Below, one piece after another: positions 26,768 through 37,232 of a stretch of DNA of 64,000 nt. The notes under the pieces were generated by a model that was given only the letters and a program-made list of their open reading frames with translations, was not told the origin of the DNA and did not search any database. Every line of letters begins with the position of its first letter. Position 1 is the stretch's first letter. Both the position numbers and the translations under genes were made by a program. The DNA is taken from assembly GCF_001894925.1 (NCBI RefSeq), contig NZ_BCXD01000024.1, positions 19,696-83,695 on the forward strand, written 5' to 3'. The DNA comes from Rhodococcus rhodnii NBRC 100604. Lineage in GTDB: Bacteria; Actinomycetota; Actinomycetes; Mycobacteriales; Mycobacteriaceae.

Positions 26768-27541
26768 TCATTCGCGATAGCCGAAGTAGTCGAGCACGCG
26801 CGCGAAGACGCCGCGCGGCGGCTGCCGCACGACGGTGATCGGATCGGGCCGCGGCGCCGCGTTCGGCGTCGGCCGCGGATCGCGTTCCGGGGGAGTGGGG
26901 CCCGGCAGCGCAGGTACCGAGGCGGGACGGAAGCCGATCACGCGAAGGTCCGCGGCGCGCACGGGGTCGCTCGGCGCAGCACGGGTGTACCGGAACCCCA
27001 GCCACGCGAGGTTGGCGTGCTCCGCGAACTGCTGCGGGTGGAACGGCAGGGCGTCCGGATCGGGGAGGGTGCCGTCGCGGTACCGCAGCGGGTGCTCGCC
27101 CGCCCAGAACGGCGCCTCCCACACCTGCGGCAACCCGATGTCCTCGACGATGCGGTTCGGCGTCGCACTGAACGCGCGTCGCAATCTGTCGCCCTCCCAC
27201 AGCGCGAAGGCGCCCGACGCGTCCTGCGGATGCGAGGCGACGAGGATCGTCCGCTCGGCACGCAGGCGCTGCGACGGCGGCAGTTGCGACGGGAGATCGA
27301 CGGCGAACAGCGGCGAGGCGACGACGGTGACACGGGGATACGCGCCGACGTACACCTGATCGTCGGTGCCGCCCGCGACGGTGCTCAGCGGGACGGGATC
27401 GCTCGCCGCGAGATCGGACGTCCCGAGCAGCGCCGTCGCCAGTCCGCGTGACGCGACCGGGTCGGGAGCCGGCCGGTCGCTCAGCGCACGGACGGGATCG
27501 GCGCGGTGGACGAGCCAGATCGTCGAGATCGCGCGAGCCAC
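26768..27541 (-). CDS. DUF6928-type protein
   Basis: 257 residues, soluble, no membrane segment. Begins 'ARAISTIWLVHRADPVRALS' and contains 'VASHPQDASGAFALWEGDRL', 'WEAPFWAGEHPLRY', 'LPFHPQQFAEHANLAWLGFR' and a Pro-rich linker before 'VFARVLDYFGYRE'. I recall this as DUF6928 of gordoniae and rhodococci. Function unknown. GTG start has GGGGGA about 8 nt upstream. It lies 39 bp after sepH on the same strand, so it is likely cotranscribed. Confidence 0.6.
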   Translation of the reverse strand: MARAISTIWLVHRADPVRALSDRPAPDPVASRGLATALLGTSDLAASDPVPLSTVAGGTDDQVYVGAYPRVTVVASPLFAVDLPSQLPPSQRLRAERTILVASHPQDASGAFALWEGDRLRRAFSATPNRIVEDIGLPQVWEAPFWAGEHPLRYRDGTLPDPDALPFHPQQFAEHANLAWLGFRYTRAAPSDPVRAADLRVIGFRPASVPALPGPTPPERDPRPTPNAAPRPDPITVVRQPPRGVFARVLDYFGYRE

Positions 27542-27580
27542 GTGGCGATTCCCCCAGTCGTCGTCGGGTGCGCCGCGCGC

Positions 27581-28438
27581 TCAGTGTCCGCTGCTGCGCA
27601 CCCCGAGCAGGACGTCGTCCCACGACGGCAGTGCGGGCTTGCCGCGCTTGTCCTTCGCCCTGCGCTCGGCGCTCTCGGCATCGGGCGCGGGTGCGTCCTC
27701 CGGGACGGTCTCGGCGTCGATGATCTCTTCGGCGGGTTCGGCCGGCGCAGGCTCGTCGGCACGCGCATCGGGTTCACCGGCCGGGGTCTCGGCGACCGAG
27801 AGCTCGAGTTGATCCTGTTCGGGGGACGCGACCGCGGTCAGTCCGCGCAGCGGCCGGCCGAAGTCGGGATCGACGAGGTCGAACGCGGTGTCGTCGAGGG
27901 CGACGATCGTGCCGCCGTGGGCGTCGGGCTGGTAGCGCCAGTGCGCGGAGTTCGTCGAGCGGCCCGCCTGCCACAGCAGTTGCGCGACCCAGTGGCCCTC
28001 GTCGTCGCGCCACGCGTCCCAGCGCGCGGAGTCGAAGTCGTGGCCGCGTTCGCGGAACGCCTGCGCGACGATCTCGCTGAGCGTCATGACGGTGGGGCCG
28101 TCGTCGCGAACCGGGTGTCCGCCCTGCGCCATCTCCGCGGCACGCGAGCGTTCGAGCAGTACGGGGTAGGCGAAGCGTTCGACGCGCGACACGGGGATGC
28201 CGGCTTCGTCGGCGACCTCGTCGACGGAGGCGCCTGCGCGGATGCGGGCCTGGATTTCACGGGGCCTGAGCTGACTGTCCATCTCGATCTCGATCTGTCC
28301 TAGTCGAGCCATGTCTCCGCGGGAGGCAGCGCGAAGCTTGTCGTCGGCGGGTAGCCGAAATTTCTCGCCGGTTGCAGCATCGGCGCACACCACGTGCGAG
28401 CCGTCGGGTTCGAGACCGATCACTCGAAGTTCTCGCAC
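27581..28438 (-). CDS. sepH: Septation protein SepH (DUF3071, Rv0883c-like)
   Basis: 285 residues. In streptomycetes and mycobacteria SepH binds FtsZ and promotes septum assembly. The N-terminal DUF3071 domain contains a helix-turn-helix-like segment 'RPREIQARIRAGASVDEVAD'. The middle is Glu/Ala/Pro-rich and disordered. The C-terminal conserved motif 'GKPALPSWDDVLLGVR' is present. GTG 28438 follows GAGGAGGGA, a strong ribosome site; the longer frame to 28576 is not needed. Downstream of serC on the same strand as in M. tuberculosis, separated by the nested palindrome at 28548-28627. Confidence 0.88.
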   Translation of the reverse strand: MRELRVIGLEPDGSHVVCADAATGEKFRLPADDKLRAASRGDMARLGQIEIEMDSQLRPREIQARIRAGASVDEVADEAGIPVSRVERFAYPVLLERSRAAEMAQGGHPVRDDGPTVMTLSEIVAQAFRERGHDFDSARWDAWRDDEGHWVAQLLWQAGRSTNSAHWRYQPDAHGGTIVALDDTAFDLVDPDFGRPLRGLTAVASPEQDQLELSVAETPAGEPDARADEPAPAEPAEEIIDAETVPEDAPAPDAESAERRAKDKRGKPALPSWDDVLLGVRSSGH

Positions 28439-28547
28439 CGTTGGTCCCTCCTCGTCGCGCCGGCTCGCGATCAACTCACACGACTGTAATTCACGCGTGA
28501 CCCGTTCGTGGGAGGACACGCATCTCCGTCCGCTTCCGTGCCCCGGC

Positions 28548-28627
28548 GGTTCTGCACCCCGAATGTCGTTCTGCACCCCTCTCGGCCGGTCGAGAGGGGT
28601 GCAGAACGCGAAAAGGGGTGCAGAACC
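28548..28627. repeat. Nested palindrome with four copies of TTCTGCACCCC
   Basis: Inner hairpin: perfect 17-bp stem 28568-28584 with 28591-28607, loop of 6 nt. Outer arms: 13-bp inverted repeat 28548-28560 with 28615-28627 (GGTTCTGCACCCC and its complement). The same 11-mer thus occurs four times, two in each orientation. It lies between the serC stop and sepH start and could end serC transcription or be a dispersed palindromic element. Confidence 0.75.
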
Positions 28628-28655
28628 GCGGGAGCGGAGCCGACCGGCGGACGGA

Positions 28656-29828
<1,173 letters not shown>

Positions 29829-30956
29829 TCACGCGTGGTCGATGCGGTCCCAGCCCTCGACGGACTCGGGGCTGCGGGGCTCGGGGCCGGTGTAGACGGC
29901 GGCAGGCCGGACCAGCTTGCCCAGGCGCTTCTGTTCGAGGATATGGGCGCACCAGCCGGCGGTGCGGCCACACGTGAACATCGCGGGCATCATGTGCGCG
30001 GGAACCTCGGCGAAGTCGAGGATGACGGCCGCCCAGAACTCGACGTTCGTCTCGATCGCTCGGTCCGGACGACGCTCGCGCAGCTCCGCGAGCGCGGCCT
30101 GCTCGAGAGCGGCCGCGGCCTCGAAACGCGGGGCGTCGAGACGCTCGGCGGTCGCCCGCAGGACGCGCGCCCGAGGATCCTCGGCGCGGTACACGCGGTG
30201 ACCGAAGCCCATGAGCTTCTCTTTGCGATCGAGGATCGACTTGACGACGCCGCGCGCGTCGCCGGTGCGTTCGGTCTCCTCGATCATCGGCAGTACGCGA
30301 GCGGGTGCGCCGCCGTGCAGCGGGCCCGACATCGCGCCGATCGCGCCGGACAGCGACGCCGCGACGTCGGCACCCGTCGACGCGATGACGCGCGCGGTGA
30401 AGGTCGAGGCGTTCATGCCGTGCTCGGCCGCCGACACCCAGTACGCGTCGATCGCCTCGACGTGGCGTGGATCCGGCTCGCCCTTCCAGCGCACCATGAA
30501 CCGCTCGGTCACCGTCGTCGCCTCGTCGATCCGCTTCTGCGGGACGGCAGGGACGTAGATGCCGCGCGCCGACTGCGCGACGTACGACAACGCCATGACG
30601 GACGCGCGAGCCAGATTGTCGCGGGCGGTCTCCTCGTCGATGTCGAGCAGCGGCTGGTAGCCCCAGATCGGCGCGAGCATCGCGAGCGCGGCCTGGACGT
30701 CGACGCGGACGTCACCGGTGTGGACGGGCAGCGGGAACGGCTCGGCGGGCGGCAGGCCCGGGCCGAAGCGGCCGTCGACGAGCAGCGCCCACACGTTGCC
30801 GAAGGTGACCTTGCGGGAGACCAGATCCTCGATGTCGACGCCGCGATAGCGCAGCGCACCGCCGTCCTTGTCGGGCTCGGCGATGTCGCTGGTGAACGCG
30901 ACGACCCCTTCGAGTCCACTGACGAAATTCTCGGGCACCGCCGGGCTCGCGGTCAT
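29829..30956 (-). CDS. citA: Citrate synthase 2 (CitA, Rv0889c-like)
   Basis: 375 residues, shorter than the hexameric GltA in this window. Condenses acetyl-CoA (or a related acyl-CoA) with oxaloacetate. Catalytic His residues lie in 'SGPLHGGAPARV' (about 212) and 'MGFGHRVYRAEDPRA' (about 250), with the catalytic Asp in 'WAAVILDFAEVP' (about 312). It could also act as a 2-methylcitrate synthase; the propionyl-CoA synthetase 11 kb away makes that worth testing. ATG 30956 follows GGACGGAG. Lies directly upstream of serC on the same strand. Confidence 0.88.
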   Translation of the reverse strand: MTASPAVPENFVSGLEGVVAFTSDIAEPDKDGGALRYRGVDIEDLVSRKVTFGNVWALLVDGRFGPGLPPAEPFPLPVHTGDVRVDVQAALAMLAPIWGYQPLLDIDEETARDNLARASVMALSYVAQSARGIYVPAVPQKRIDEATTVTERFMVRWKGEPDPRHVEAIDAYWVSAAEHGMNASTFTARVIASTGADVAASLSGAIGAMSGPLHGGAPARVLPMIEETERTGDARGVVKSILDRKEKLMGFGHRVYRAEDPRARVLRATAERLDAPRFEAAAALEQAALAELRERRPDRAIETNVEFWAAVILDFAEVPAHMMPAMFTCGRTAGWCAHILEQKRLGKLVRPAAVYTGPEPRSPESVEGWDRIDHA

Positions 30957-31174
30957 TGCAGGCTCCGTCCTGGGGGTTCGGTACCGCTCGGATGGGAGCG
31001 ATACTGCAGTTCTTCGTCCGTGAGCACCGCGCCCGGCCCGGTCGGTCGGACCGCACGGATCAGCGGCGTCGTCACCCGAAATGCTAGTCCTCGCCGCACG
31101 TCGATTCACCGGCGCCCTTGCGCCCCGCGTCAGCGCCGCCCTCGCGCCTCGCACCTCTCGTGCGCTCGTCGGAG

Positions 31175-31180
31175 TAGCCT
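31175..31180 (+). promoter_or_regulatory. -10 element of pdxH (leaderless)
   Basis: TAGCCT, 8 nt before GTG 31189, in the 232-bp divergent gap with citA. Predicts a leaderless mRNA for pdxH. Confidence 0.55.
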
Positions 31181-31188
31181 TCTGCGGC

Positions 31189-31902
31189 GTGTCAGCCCAG
31201 AACGATCGATCGCCGGAGAACGCACAGTCGGCGCGCGTGCGCGCGAGTCTCGCCGAGATGCGTGTGGACTACTCGGAGGTCGCGGGCCAGCACCCCGACG
31301 AGCCGGACCTCGACGTCGCGCATCTCGAAGCGGGCTGGTTGCCGCTCCTGCGGATCTGGCTCGACGGCGCCGTGCGCGCGGGAGTGCCCGAACCGAACGC
31401 CATGACCCTCGGCACGGTCGATGCCGCGGGCGATCCGCGGACGCGCACGGTGCTGTGCAAGGGCGTCGACGACACGGGCGTCACCTTCTACACCAACTAC
31501 GACTCCGACAAGGCGCATCAGCTCGACGCGCACCCGGCCGCGTCCGTCACGTTCGCGTGGGTCTCGCTCGCGCACCAGATCACGCTGCGCGGGCCGGTCG
31601 AACGGGTGCCGGCCGAGGTCACCGAGCGCTACTGGGCGACGCGCCCGCGCGGCTCGCAGATCGGCGCGTGGGCGTCGTGGCAGTCGCATCCGATCGCGTC
31701 GCGCGGCGAACTCGACGCGCAGTGGCTCGCCGTCGCACAGCGTTTCGCCGGTGAGCAGGTTCCGGTCCCGGATTTCTGGGGCGGATACGTCGTGCGGCCC
31801 GTCGTCGCCGAGTTCTGGCAGGGCCGCGGCGACCGCATGCACAACCGGATCCGTGCCGAACTGACCGACGGAACCTGGGTCGCGCAGCGACTCCAGCCGT
31901 GA
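31189..31902 (+). CDS. pdxH: Pyridoxamine 5'-phosphate oxidase
   Basis: 237 residues, FMN-dependent enzyme that oxidises pyridoxine/pyridoxamine phosphate to PLP, the cofactor of neighbouring SerC. Conserved features: '[20 protein letters not shown]', '[20 protein letters not shown]' (FMN contacts), '[20 protein letters not shown]', and the C-terminal '[14 protein letters not shown]' (PLP-phosphate site). GTG 31189 was chosen because a -10 lies 8 nt upstream; the open frame from 31081 adds 36 non-conserved residues. Its stop overlaps the next MFS start. Confidence 0.92.
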   Translation: MSAQNDRSPENAQSARVRASLAEMRVDYSEVAGQHPDEPDLDVAHLEAGWLPLLRIWLDGAVRAGVPEPNAMTLGTVDAAGDPRTRTVLCKGVDDTGVTFYTNYDSDKAHQLDAHPAASVTFAWVSLAHQITLRGPVERVPAEVTERYWATRPRGSQIGAWASWQSHPIASRGELDAQWLAVAQRFAGEQVPVPDFWGGYVVRPVVAEFWQGRGDRMHNRIRAELTDGTWVAQRLQP

Positions 31903-33092
31903 GGGGCCTGCTCGCCGACACCACTCCGCTCCGCAATCGCGACTATCGACGGCTGTGGCTCGCGGGTGTCGTCACCGTCATCGGCGGCCAGCTCGCGATC
32001 GTCGCGGTGCCGCAGCAGATCTACGAGATCACGCGTTCGTCGGCGTACGTCGGGCTGACGGGTGTGTTCGCGCTCGTCCCGCTGATCGTCACGACGAGCG
32101 GGCTCGGCATCACCGCAGTGCTGTTCTGGGTGCAGGCGGCACTCGAGCTGAACAACGTGTGGGTCGTGCTCGTGCTGCTCGCGGTGCAGCAGGCGTGCTT
32201 CGCCGTCAATCAGCCGACGCGTGCCGCCATCATCCCGCGGCTCCTGCCGGGCGAGCAGCTGCCCGCGGCGAACTCGCTCAACATGACGGTGATGCAGTTC
32301 GGGGCCATCGCCGGGCCGCTGCTCGCGGGCGTGATGATCCCGATCATCGGGCTGTCGATGCTGTATCTCCTCGACGCGGTCGCCCTGCTCGCGACGTTGT
32401 GGGCCGCAGTGAAGCTGCCGTCGATCCCGCCGACGGGACAGGCCCGCCGCGCGGGGCTGCGGCAGGTGTGGGAGGGCTTCGGCTATCTCGCGACGCAGCG
32501 GATCCTGCTCGCGTCGTTCGTCGTCGACATCATCGCGATGGTCTTCGGGATGCCGCGTGTGCTGTTCCCTCAGATCGCCCACGAGTCGTTCGGCGATCCG
32601 GTGACCGGCGGGTTCGCGCTGGGGCTGTTGTTCGCGGCGATGTCGGCGGGCGCCGTGCTCGGCGGAGTGTTCTCGGGCTGGTTGCCGAGAATCCGGCGGC
32701 AGGGGCTCGCCGTGATCGTCTGCGTCGTGTTGTGGGGTCTCGCGATGCTCGGCTTCGGCGTCACCGTCCACTTCGCGGCGCCGGGGTCGTCGGCGGCGAT
32801 CCTGTGGATCGCGGTCGCGTTCCTCGCGTTCGGCGGCGCGGCGGACATGGTGTCGTCGGCGTTCCGGGCCACGATGCTGCAACAGGTCGCGACGGACGAC
32901 ATGCGCGGCCGCCTGCAGGGCGTGTTCACGGTCGTCGTCGCGGGCGGTCCGCGGATCGGCGACGTCGCGCACGGCGCGGCCGCGGCGTCTGTGGGAACCG
33001 CGGTCGCGACGGCGGGCGGCGGCGGCCTCGTCGTCGTCGGTGTCGTGATCGCTGCCTTCGCGTTTCCGATGTTCGTGCGCTATCGGGTGTAG
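31899..33092 (+). CDS. MFS_3 transporter lacking motif A
   Basis: 397 residues. Opens '[20 protein letters not shown]' like other EntS/MFS_3 proteins, and '[20 protein letters not shown]' and '[20 protein letters not shown]' match the family. After helix 2 the usual loop with 'GG-x2-AD-x2-DRR' is missing: residue 64 ('FALVPLIV') runs straight into '[13 protein letters not shown]', about 18 residues short. The frame is intact. Without motif A the conformational gate may not work. GTG start overlaps the pdxH stop (GTGA), so translation is coupled. May be a non-functional relic. Confidence 0.8.
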   Translation: MRGLLADTTPLRNRDYRRLWLAGVVTVIGGQLAIVAVPQQIYEITRSSAYVGLTGVFALVPLIVTTSGLGITAVLFWVQAALELNNVWVVLVLLAVQQACFAVNQPTRAAIIPRLLPGEQLPAANSLNMTVMQFGAIAGPLLAGVMIPIIGLSMLYLLDAVALLATLWAAVKLPSIPPTGQARRAGLRQVWEGFGYLATQRILLASFVVDIIAMVFGMPRVLFPQIAHESFGDPVTGGFALGLLFAAMSAGAVLGGVFSGWLPRIRRQGLAVIVCVVLWGLAMLGFGVTVHFAAPGSSAAILWIAVAFLAFGGAADMVSSAFRATMLQQVATDDMRGRLQGVFTVVVAGGPRIGDVAHGAAAASVGTAVATAGGGGLVVVGVVIAAFAFPMFVRYRV

Positions 33093-33301
33093 CGGTAGCA
33101 CACTGGACGTGTCGCCCGTGACGTGGAAACTCCAGGTCAGGTCGCAGCGACCGGCGCCACTCGCGGCCGCGCGTCGGCTGCGTGCGGCGGTGCTCGCCTG
33201 GTCGCGCCGAACCCGCCCTACGCGGGGGCGCACCCGGGGGACTACTTTCTACGTGATCGAATGTTGTAACTCATCGGTTCGAGCTTTGAGAGGGATGCTT
33301 C

Positions 33302-34597
33302 GTGCCCGACAATGACACAAAGCCCACACTCGCCTATCCCGGTGGCGAGTACTCGATGTCGATTGCCGAGGCAAGCGAGGGCAATAACGGCATCGTCCTG
33401 GGTAACCTCCTGGCGAGCACGGGGTACACGACCCTGGACCCGGGCTTCGTCAACACCGCCTCCACCAAATCGGCGATCACCTACATCGACGGCGCGAACG
33501 GCATCCTGCGGTATCGGGGATATCCGATCGAACAGCTCGCGCAGAAGTCGACCTTCATCGAGGTCAGCTACCTGCTGATCTACGGCGAGCTGCCCACCGC
33601 GGCCCAGCTCGAGGACTTCACCAACCGCATCCGCCGTCACACGATGCTGCACGAGGACCTCAAGCGGTTCTTCGACGGTTTCCCGCGCAACGCGCACCCG
33701 ATGCCGGTCCTGTCGAGCGCCGTCAACGCGCTCTCGGCGTACTACCAGGACTCGCTCGATCCCGACGACGCCGATCAGGTCGAACTCTCGACGATCCGGC
33801 TGCTCGCCAAGCTCCCGACGATCGCCGCGTACGCGTACAAGAAGTCGGTCGGTCAGCCGTTCCTGTACCCGGACAACTCGCTGAACCTCGTCGAGAACTT
33901 CCTGCGCATGACGTTCGGCTTCCCGGCCGAGCCGTACGAACTCGATCCCGAGATCGTCAAGGCGCTCGACATGCTGCTGATCCTGCACGCCGATCACGAG
34001 CAGAACTGCTCGACGTCGACGGTCCGGCTCGTCGGCTCGTCGGACGCGAACCTCTTCACGTCGATCTCCGGCGGCATCAACGCGCTGTGGGGCCCGCTGC
34101 ACGGCGGCGCGAACCAGGCCGTCCTCGAGATGCTCGACCGCATCGTCGCCGAGGGCGGCGACAGCGCCGACTTCCTGCGCCGCGTGAAGAACAAGGAAGA
34201 CGGCGTGAAGCTCATGGGCTTCGGGCACCGCGTCTACAAGAACTACGATCCGCGTGCTGCGATCGTGAAGGACACGGCTCACACGATCCTCGAGAAGCTC
34301 GGCGGCGGAGACCAGCTCCTCGACATCGCGATGGGACTCGAAGAGGCCGCGCTCGCCGACGACTACTTCGTCGAGCGCAAGCTCTACCCGAACGTGGACT
34401 TCTACACGGGCCTGATCTACCGCGCGATGGGCTTCCCGACGCGTATGTTCACGGTGCTGTTCGCGATGGGCCGGCTACCCGGGTGGATCGCGCACTGGCG
34501 CGAGATGCACGAGGACCCGACCACGAAGATCGGCCGCCCGCGGCAGATCTACACCGGCTACACCGAGCGCGACTACAACGACATCGAGCGGCGCTGA
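33302..34597 (+). CDS. gltA: Citrate synthase GltA (type II, Rv0896-like)
   Basis: 431 residues, hexameric type II citrate synthase of the TCA cycle. N-terminal 'TLDPGFVNTASTKSAITYID' is followed by catalytic His in 'WGPLHGGANQAVL' (about 265) and 'MGFGHRVYKNYDPRA' (about 306) and Asp in 'NVDFYTGLIYRAMGFP' (about 365). It is the main synthase beside the shorter CitA 2.4 kb away. GTG start has GAGAGGG upstream; the 209-bp leader region contains a candidate -10 TAACTC but no certain promoter. Confidence 0.95.
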   Translation: MPDNDTKPTLAYPGGEYSMSIAEASEGNNGIVLGNLLASTGYTTLDPGFVNTASTKSAITYIDGANGILRYRGYPIEQLAQKSTFIEVSYLLIYGELPTAAQLEDFTNRIRRHTMLHEDLKRFFDGFPRNAHPMPVLSSAVNALSAYYQDSLDPDDADQVELSTIRLLAKLPTIAAYAYKKSVGQPFLYPDNSLNLVENFLRMTFGFPAEPYELDPEIVKALDMLLILHADHEQNCSTSTVRLVGSSDANLFTSISGGINALWGPLHGGANQAVLEMLDRIVAEGGDSADFLRRVKNKEDGVKLMGFGHRVYKNYDPRAAIVKDTAHTILEKLGGGDQLLDIAMGLEEAALADDYFVERKLYPNVDFYTGLIYRAMGFPTRMFTVLFAMGRLPGWIAHWREMHEDPTTKIGRPRQIYTGYTERDYNDIERR

Positions 34598-34691
34598 TCC
34601 GTCGGCGCATGTTCGCCGTCGGCGCCGACCGGCGTCGGCGACACCGAGAGATCGGGGCCGCAACGCTGCGGTGCCGACGACGAGGAGCAAC

Positions 34692-35054
34692 ATGAGCAAG
34701 CCCGAGATCGAGTTCCAGGAGGGCCCCGCGCCGACCGACCTGGTCATCAAGGACCTGGTCGTGGGAGAGGGCCCGGAGGCGGTCCCGGGGGGCACCGTCG
34801 AGGTCCATTACGTCGGCGTCGACTACGAGACGGGTGAAGAGTTCGATTCGTCGTGGAACCGTGGCGAGTCGATCACGTTCCCGCTGCGCGGCCTGATCCG
34901 CGGCTGGCAGGACGGCATCCCGGGCATGAAGGTCGGCGGCCGTCGTCAGCTCACGATCCCGCCCGAGCTCGCGTACGGACCGGCAGGTGGCGGACACCAG
35001 CTGTCCGGCCGCACCCTCGTGTTCGTGATCGATCTGCTCGACGCGCGTTCCTGA
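34692..35054 (+). CDS. FKBP-type peptidyl-prolyl cis-trans isomerase
   Basis: 120 residues, one FKBP domain, no signal peptide, so cytosolic. Speeds Xaa-Pro bond isomerisation. Active-site pattern visible: 'VEVHYVGVDYETGEEFDSSW', 'FPLRGLIRGWQDGIPGMKVG', 'IPPELAYGPAGGG' and 'LVFVIDLLDA'. ATG 34692 follows GAGGAG; the earlier ATG at 34671 has no ribosome site. Lies 94 bp after gltA and just ahead of the long palindrome at 35057-35125. Confidence 0.92.
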   Translation: MSKPEIEFQEGPAPTDLVIKDLVVGEGPEAVPGGTVEVHYVGVDYETGEEFDSSWNRGESITFPLRGLIRGWQDGIPGMKVGGRRQLTIPPELAYGPAGGGHQLSGRTLVFVIDLLDARS

Positions 35055-35056
35055 TC

Positions 35057-35125
35057 TCTTCCCGGCCTGCCGCAATGTCACATCGTGTGCGCTCGATGCA
35101 CACGATGTGACATTGCGGCACCGGG
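35057..35125. terminator. Long palindrome/bidirectional terminator between FKBP and prrB
   Basis: Perfect 23-bp stem (35066-35088 with 35096-35118), loop of 7 nt, extended after a 2-nt bulge by a further 7 bp (35057-35063 with 35119-35125). It follows the FKBP stop by 2 nt on the plus strand. On the minus strand the last 12 prrB codons lie inside it. Likely ends both convergent transcripts. Confidence 0.75.
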
Positions 35126-36442
35126 AAAGGTGACGACGAGCCTCGCTCCGCCGAGGGGGCTGTCGTCGAATCGCACGGCCGCGCCGTGCAGAGCGGCCTG
35201 CTGCGCCACGAGCGCCAGGCCGAGACCCGAGCCCGGCTTCGACGTCGCGGTCCCGCGCACGAAGCGCTCGAACACCCGCTCGCGATCCTCGTGAGCGATT
35301 CCGCTGCCGTCGTCGTCGACGGTGAGCACGATGGCACCGTCCCCGTCCCCGTGTGTGATGGTGATGTCGACGGTGTGCGCACCCCCGTGCCGCGCCGCAT
35401 TGGTGACGGCGTTGTCGATCATCAGCCGAAGACCGGCCGGGAGCCCGCGCAGCGGCGTGGCAGGTCCGTCGACATTCACCGTGAGCCCCGGATGGTGCCG
35501 CTTCGCATCGCCCGCCGCGGTGTCGGCGATCTCCAGCAGATCCGTCTCCGAGAAGTCCTTCTCCGTCGACAGTTCCCCACGCGCGAGCCGTTCGAGGTCG
35601 GCGAGCGTCGTCTCGACGCGCGTCTGCGCGCGCGTCAGATCGGCGAGCACCTGGGCGCGATCCTCGGCGGGAAGCTCGTGCGAGGTGAGGACCTCGAGAT
35701 CCGTGCGCATCGCGGTCAGCGGGGTCCGCAGTTCGTGCGCCGACACCGCCGCGAAGTCCCGGGCCGTCGCGAGGGCGGCGTCCGTTCCCCGTTGTGCGTC
35801 GGCGAAGTCGCGCAGCATCGACTCGGCGGCCGCGGCGAGCTCGTCCGCCTCGCGGACACCGGACGGCGTCGGCACGAGATCCTGCTCGCGGGACGCGATG
35901 CGCCGCGTGAGCGTCACGAGCGGCCGGACGGCACGCCCGCCGAAGACCCAGCCGAGACCGGTCGCCGCGGCGACGGCCGCGACCCCCGCGACGGCGACCT
36001 GCTGCTGCTGTTCGGCGGTGACGTCCTGCGCCTCTGCGTACGGGACCGCTAGCGAGACGAGCGAATCGCTCACGGGATCGTGCGCGGTGTACGTCCGGTA
36101 GTTCGTGCCGTCGATCGCGGTGGTGTGCGAGCCGGGATCGAGGCTCGGGAGCTGGGTCGGCGTACTCGTGTCGACGTCGCCGTCGCTGCCGCGGATGGTG
36201 ATCGCGAATGCTCCCGCGTCGCCGAAGGAGCCGAGGAACGGGCCGGCGACGGCCGCGTTGGGCACGAGGATCGTCGACGCCGCCTCGAGTCGGCGATCGA
36301 GTTGCGCGAGGTTGTTGCGCGCGATCGCCGCACCGACGGCGACACCGAGCGCGACGACGATGATCAGTGCACCGAGCCCCGTCGCGACGGCGACGCGGGC
36401 GCGCAGCGAGAAGGCGCGCCGCCTCGGCGCGGGCGTCGTCAT
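35078..36442 (-). CDS. prrB: Sensor histidine kinase PrrB
   Basis: 454 residues. Helix 1 about 15-38, extracytoplasmic sensor to about 140, helix 2 about 148-170, then a HAMP linker. The dimerisation domain carries the phosphorylated His in '[13 protein letters not shown]' (about 234), and the catalytic domain has N box '[13 protein letters not shown]' (about 344), 'VDDDGSGI' and '[18 protein letters not shown]' (about 405). Partner of PrrA. The ATG overlaps the prrA stop (ATGA). The final residues '[11 protein letters not shown]' are encoded by the palindrome at 35066-35118 and look added rather than conserved. Confidence 0.9.
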   Translation of the reverse strand: MTTPAPRRRAFSLRARVAVATGLGALIIVVALGVAVGAAIARNNLAQLDRRLEAASTILVPNAAVAGPFLGSFGDAGAFAITIRGSDGDVDTSTPTQLPSLDPGSHTTAIDGTNYRTYTAHDPVSDSLVSLAVPYAEAQDVTAEQQQQVAVAGVAAVAAATGLGWVFGGRAVRPLVTLTRRIASREQDLVPTPSGVREADELAAAAESMLRDFADAQRGTDAALATARDFAAVSAHELRTPLTAMRTDLEVLTSHELPAEDRAQVLADLTRAQTRVETTLADLERLARGELSTEKDFSETDLLEIADTAAGDAKRHHPGLTVNVDGPATPLRGLPAGLRLMIDNAVTNAARHGGAHTVDITITHGDGDGAIVLTVDDDGSGIAHEDRERVFERFVRGTATSKPGSGLGLALVAQQAALHGAAVRFDDSPLGGARLVVTFPGAAMSHRVHRAHTM

Positions 36443-37161
36443 GCGTCCGGGCGCAGGACGAAGCCGACGCCGCGCACGGTGTGGATGATGCGGGGCGTCC
36501 CGCCGGCCTCGAGCTTGCGGCGCAGGTACCCGACGAAGACGTCGACGACGTTCGTGTCCGCGACGAAGTCGTAGCCCCACACGAGTTCGAGCAGCCGCTC
36601 GCGGCCGAGCACGATGCCGACGTTGCGGGCGAGGGCGTCGAGCAGTTCGAACTCGCGTTTCGTGAGGCCGATCTCGCGGTCGCCCTGCCACACGCGGTGC
36701 CCCGCGACGTCGATCGTGAGATCACCGACGGTGAGGCTCTCGCCCGCGGGTTCGGGTGGCGCGGTCCTGCGCCGCAGCATCGCGCGCAGCCGCGCGACGA
36801 GTTCGGCGAGGACGAAGGGCTTGACCAGATAGTCGTCGGCACCCGCCTCGAGCCCCGCGATGCGGTCGTCGACCGAGGTGCGTGCCGACAGCACACACAC
36901 CGGGATGTCGTTGTCCACGGCGCGCAGTGCCGTCACGACGCCGGTCCCGTCGAGCACCGGCATGTTCATGTCGAGCACCATGACGTCGGGACGCAGTTCG
37001 GTGACCTTGCGCAGGGCCTCCCGGCCGTCGCGTGCGGTGGACGCGGTGAAGCCGGACAGCCGCAGGCCGCGTTCGAGAGAGGTCAGCACGTCCTCGTCGT
37101 CGTCAACCACCAGGACGTGTGCCGGGAGGAGCTGTGCCGGGTCGTCGGATGATGCGCTCAC
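36439..37161 (-). CDS. prrA: Response regulator PrrA
   Basis: 240 residues, OmpR family. The receiver domain has 'VLVVDDDED', the phospho-acceptor Asp in '[13 protein letters not shown]' (about 62), 'LSARTSVDD', and the switch Lys in 'YLVKPF'. The C-terminal winged helix includes '[15 protein letters not shown]' and '[13 protein letters not shown]'. In mycobacteria PrrA is essential and tied to intracellular growth and nitrogen or oxygen response. GTG 37161 was chosen over 37185 because the homologous N-terminus fits and ACAAT lies 6 nt upstream (possible leaderless mRNA). Confidence 0.92.
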   Translation of the reverse strand: MSASSDDPAQLLPAHVLVVDDDEDVLTSLERGLRLSGFTASTARDGREALRKVTELRPDVMVLDMNMPVLDGTGVVTALRAVDNDIPVCVLSARTSVDDRIAGLEAGADDYLVKPFVLAELVARLRAMLRRRTAPPEPAGESLTVGDLTIDVAGHRVWQGDREIGLTKREFELLDALARNVGIVLGRERLLELVWGYDFVADTNVVDVFVGYLRRKLEAGGTPRIIHTVRGVGFVLRPDA

Positions 37162-37218
37162 GTGTCGATTGTGCCCGGTCGTCACGCCGACGCTCGTGAT
37201 CGTTCCGTGACATTTCGC

Positions 37219-37224
37219 TACACT
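37219..37224 (+). promoter_or_regulatory. -10 element of the mscS-like gene (leaderless)
   Basis: TACACT, 8 nt before ATG 37233, in the 71-bp divergent gap with prrA. Predicts a leaderless mRNA. Confidence 0.55.
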
Positions 37225-37232
37225 CGTGTGCG

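Noticed and set aside
31081..31188. N-terminal extension of pdxH
   Set aside because: 36 Ala/Arg-rich residues without homology, upstream of a -10 hexamer that sits 8 nt before GTG 31189.
35066..35118. CRP site in the long palindrome (TGTGA and TCACA halves present)
   Set aside because: The halves are far apart and belong to opposite arms of a hairpin between convergent gene ends, not a TGTGA-N6-TCACA site in a promoter.
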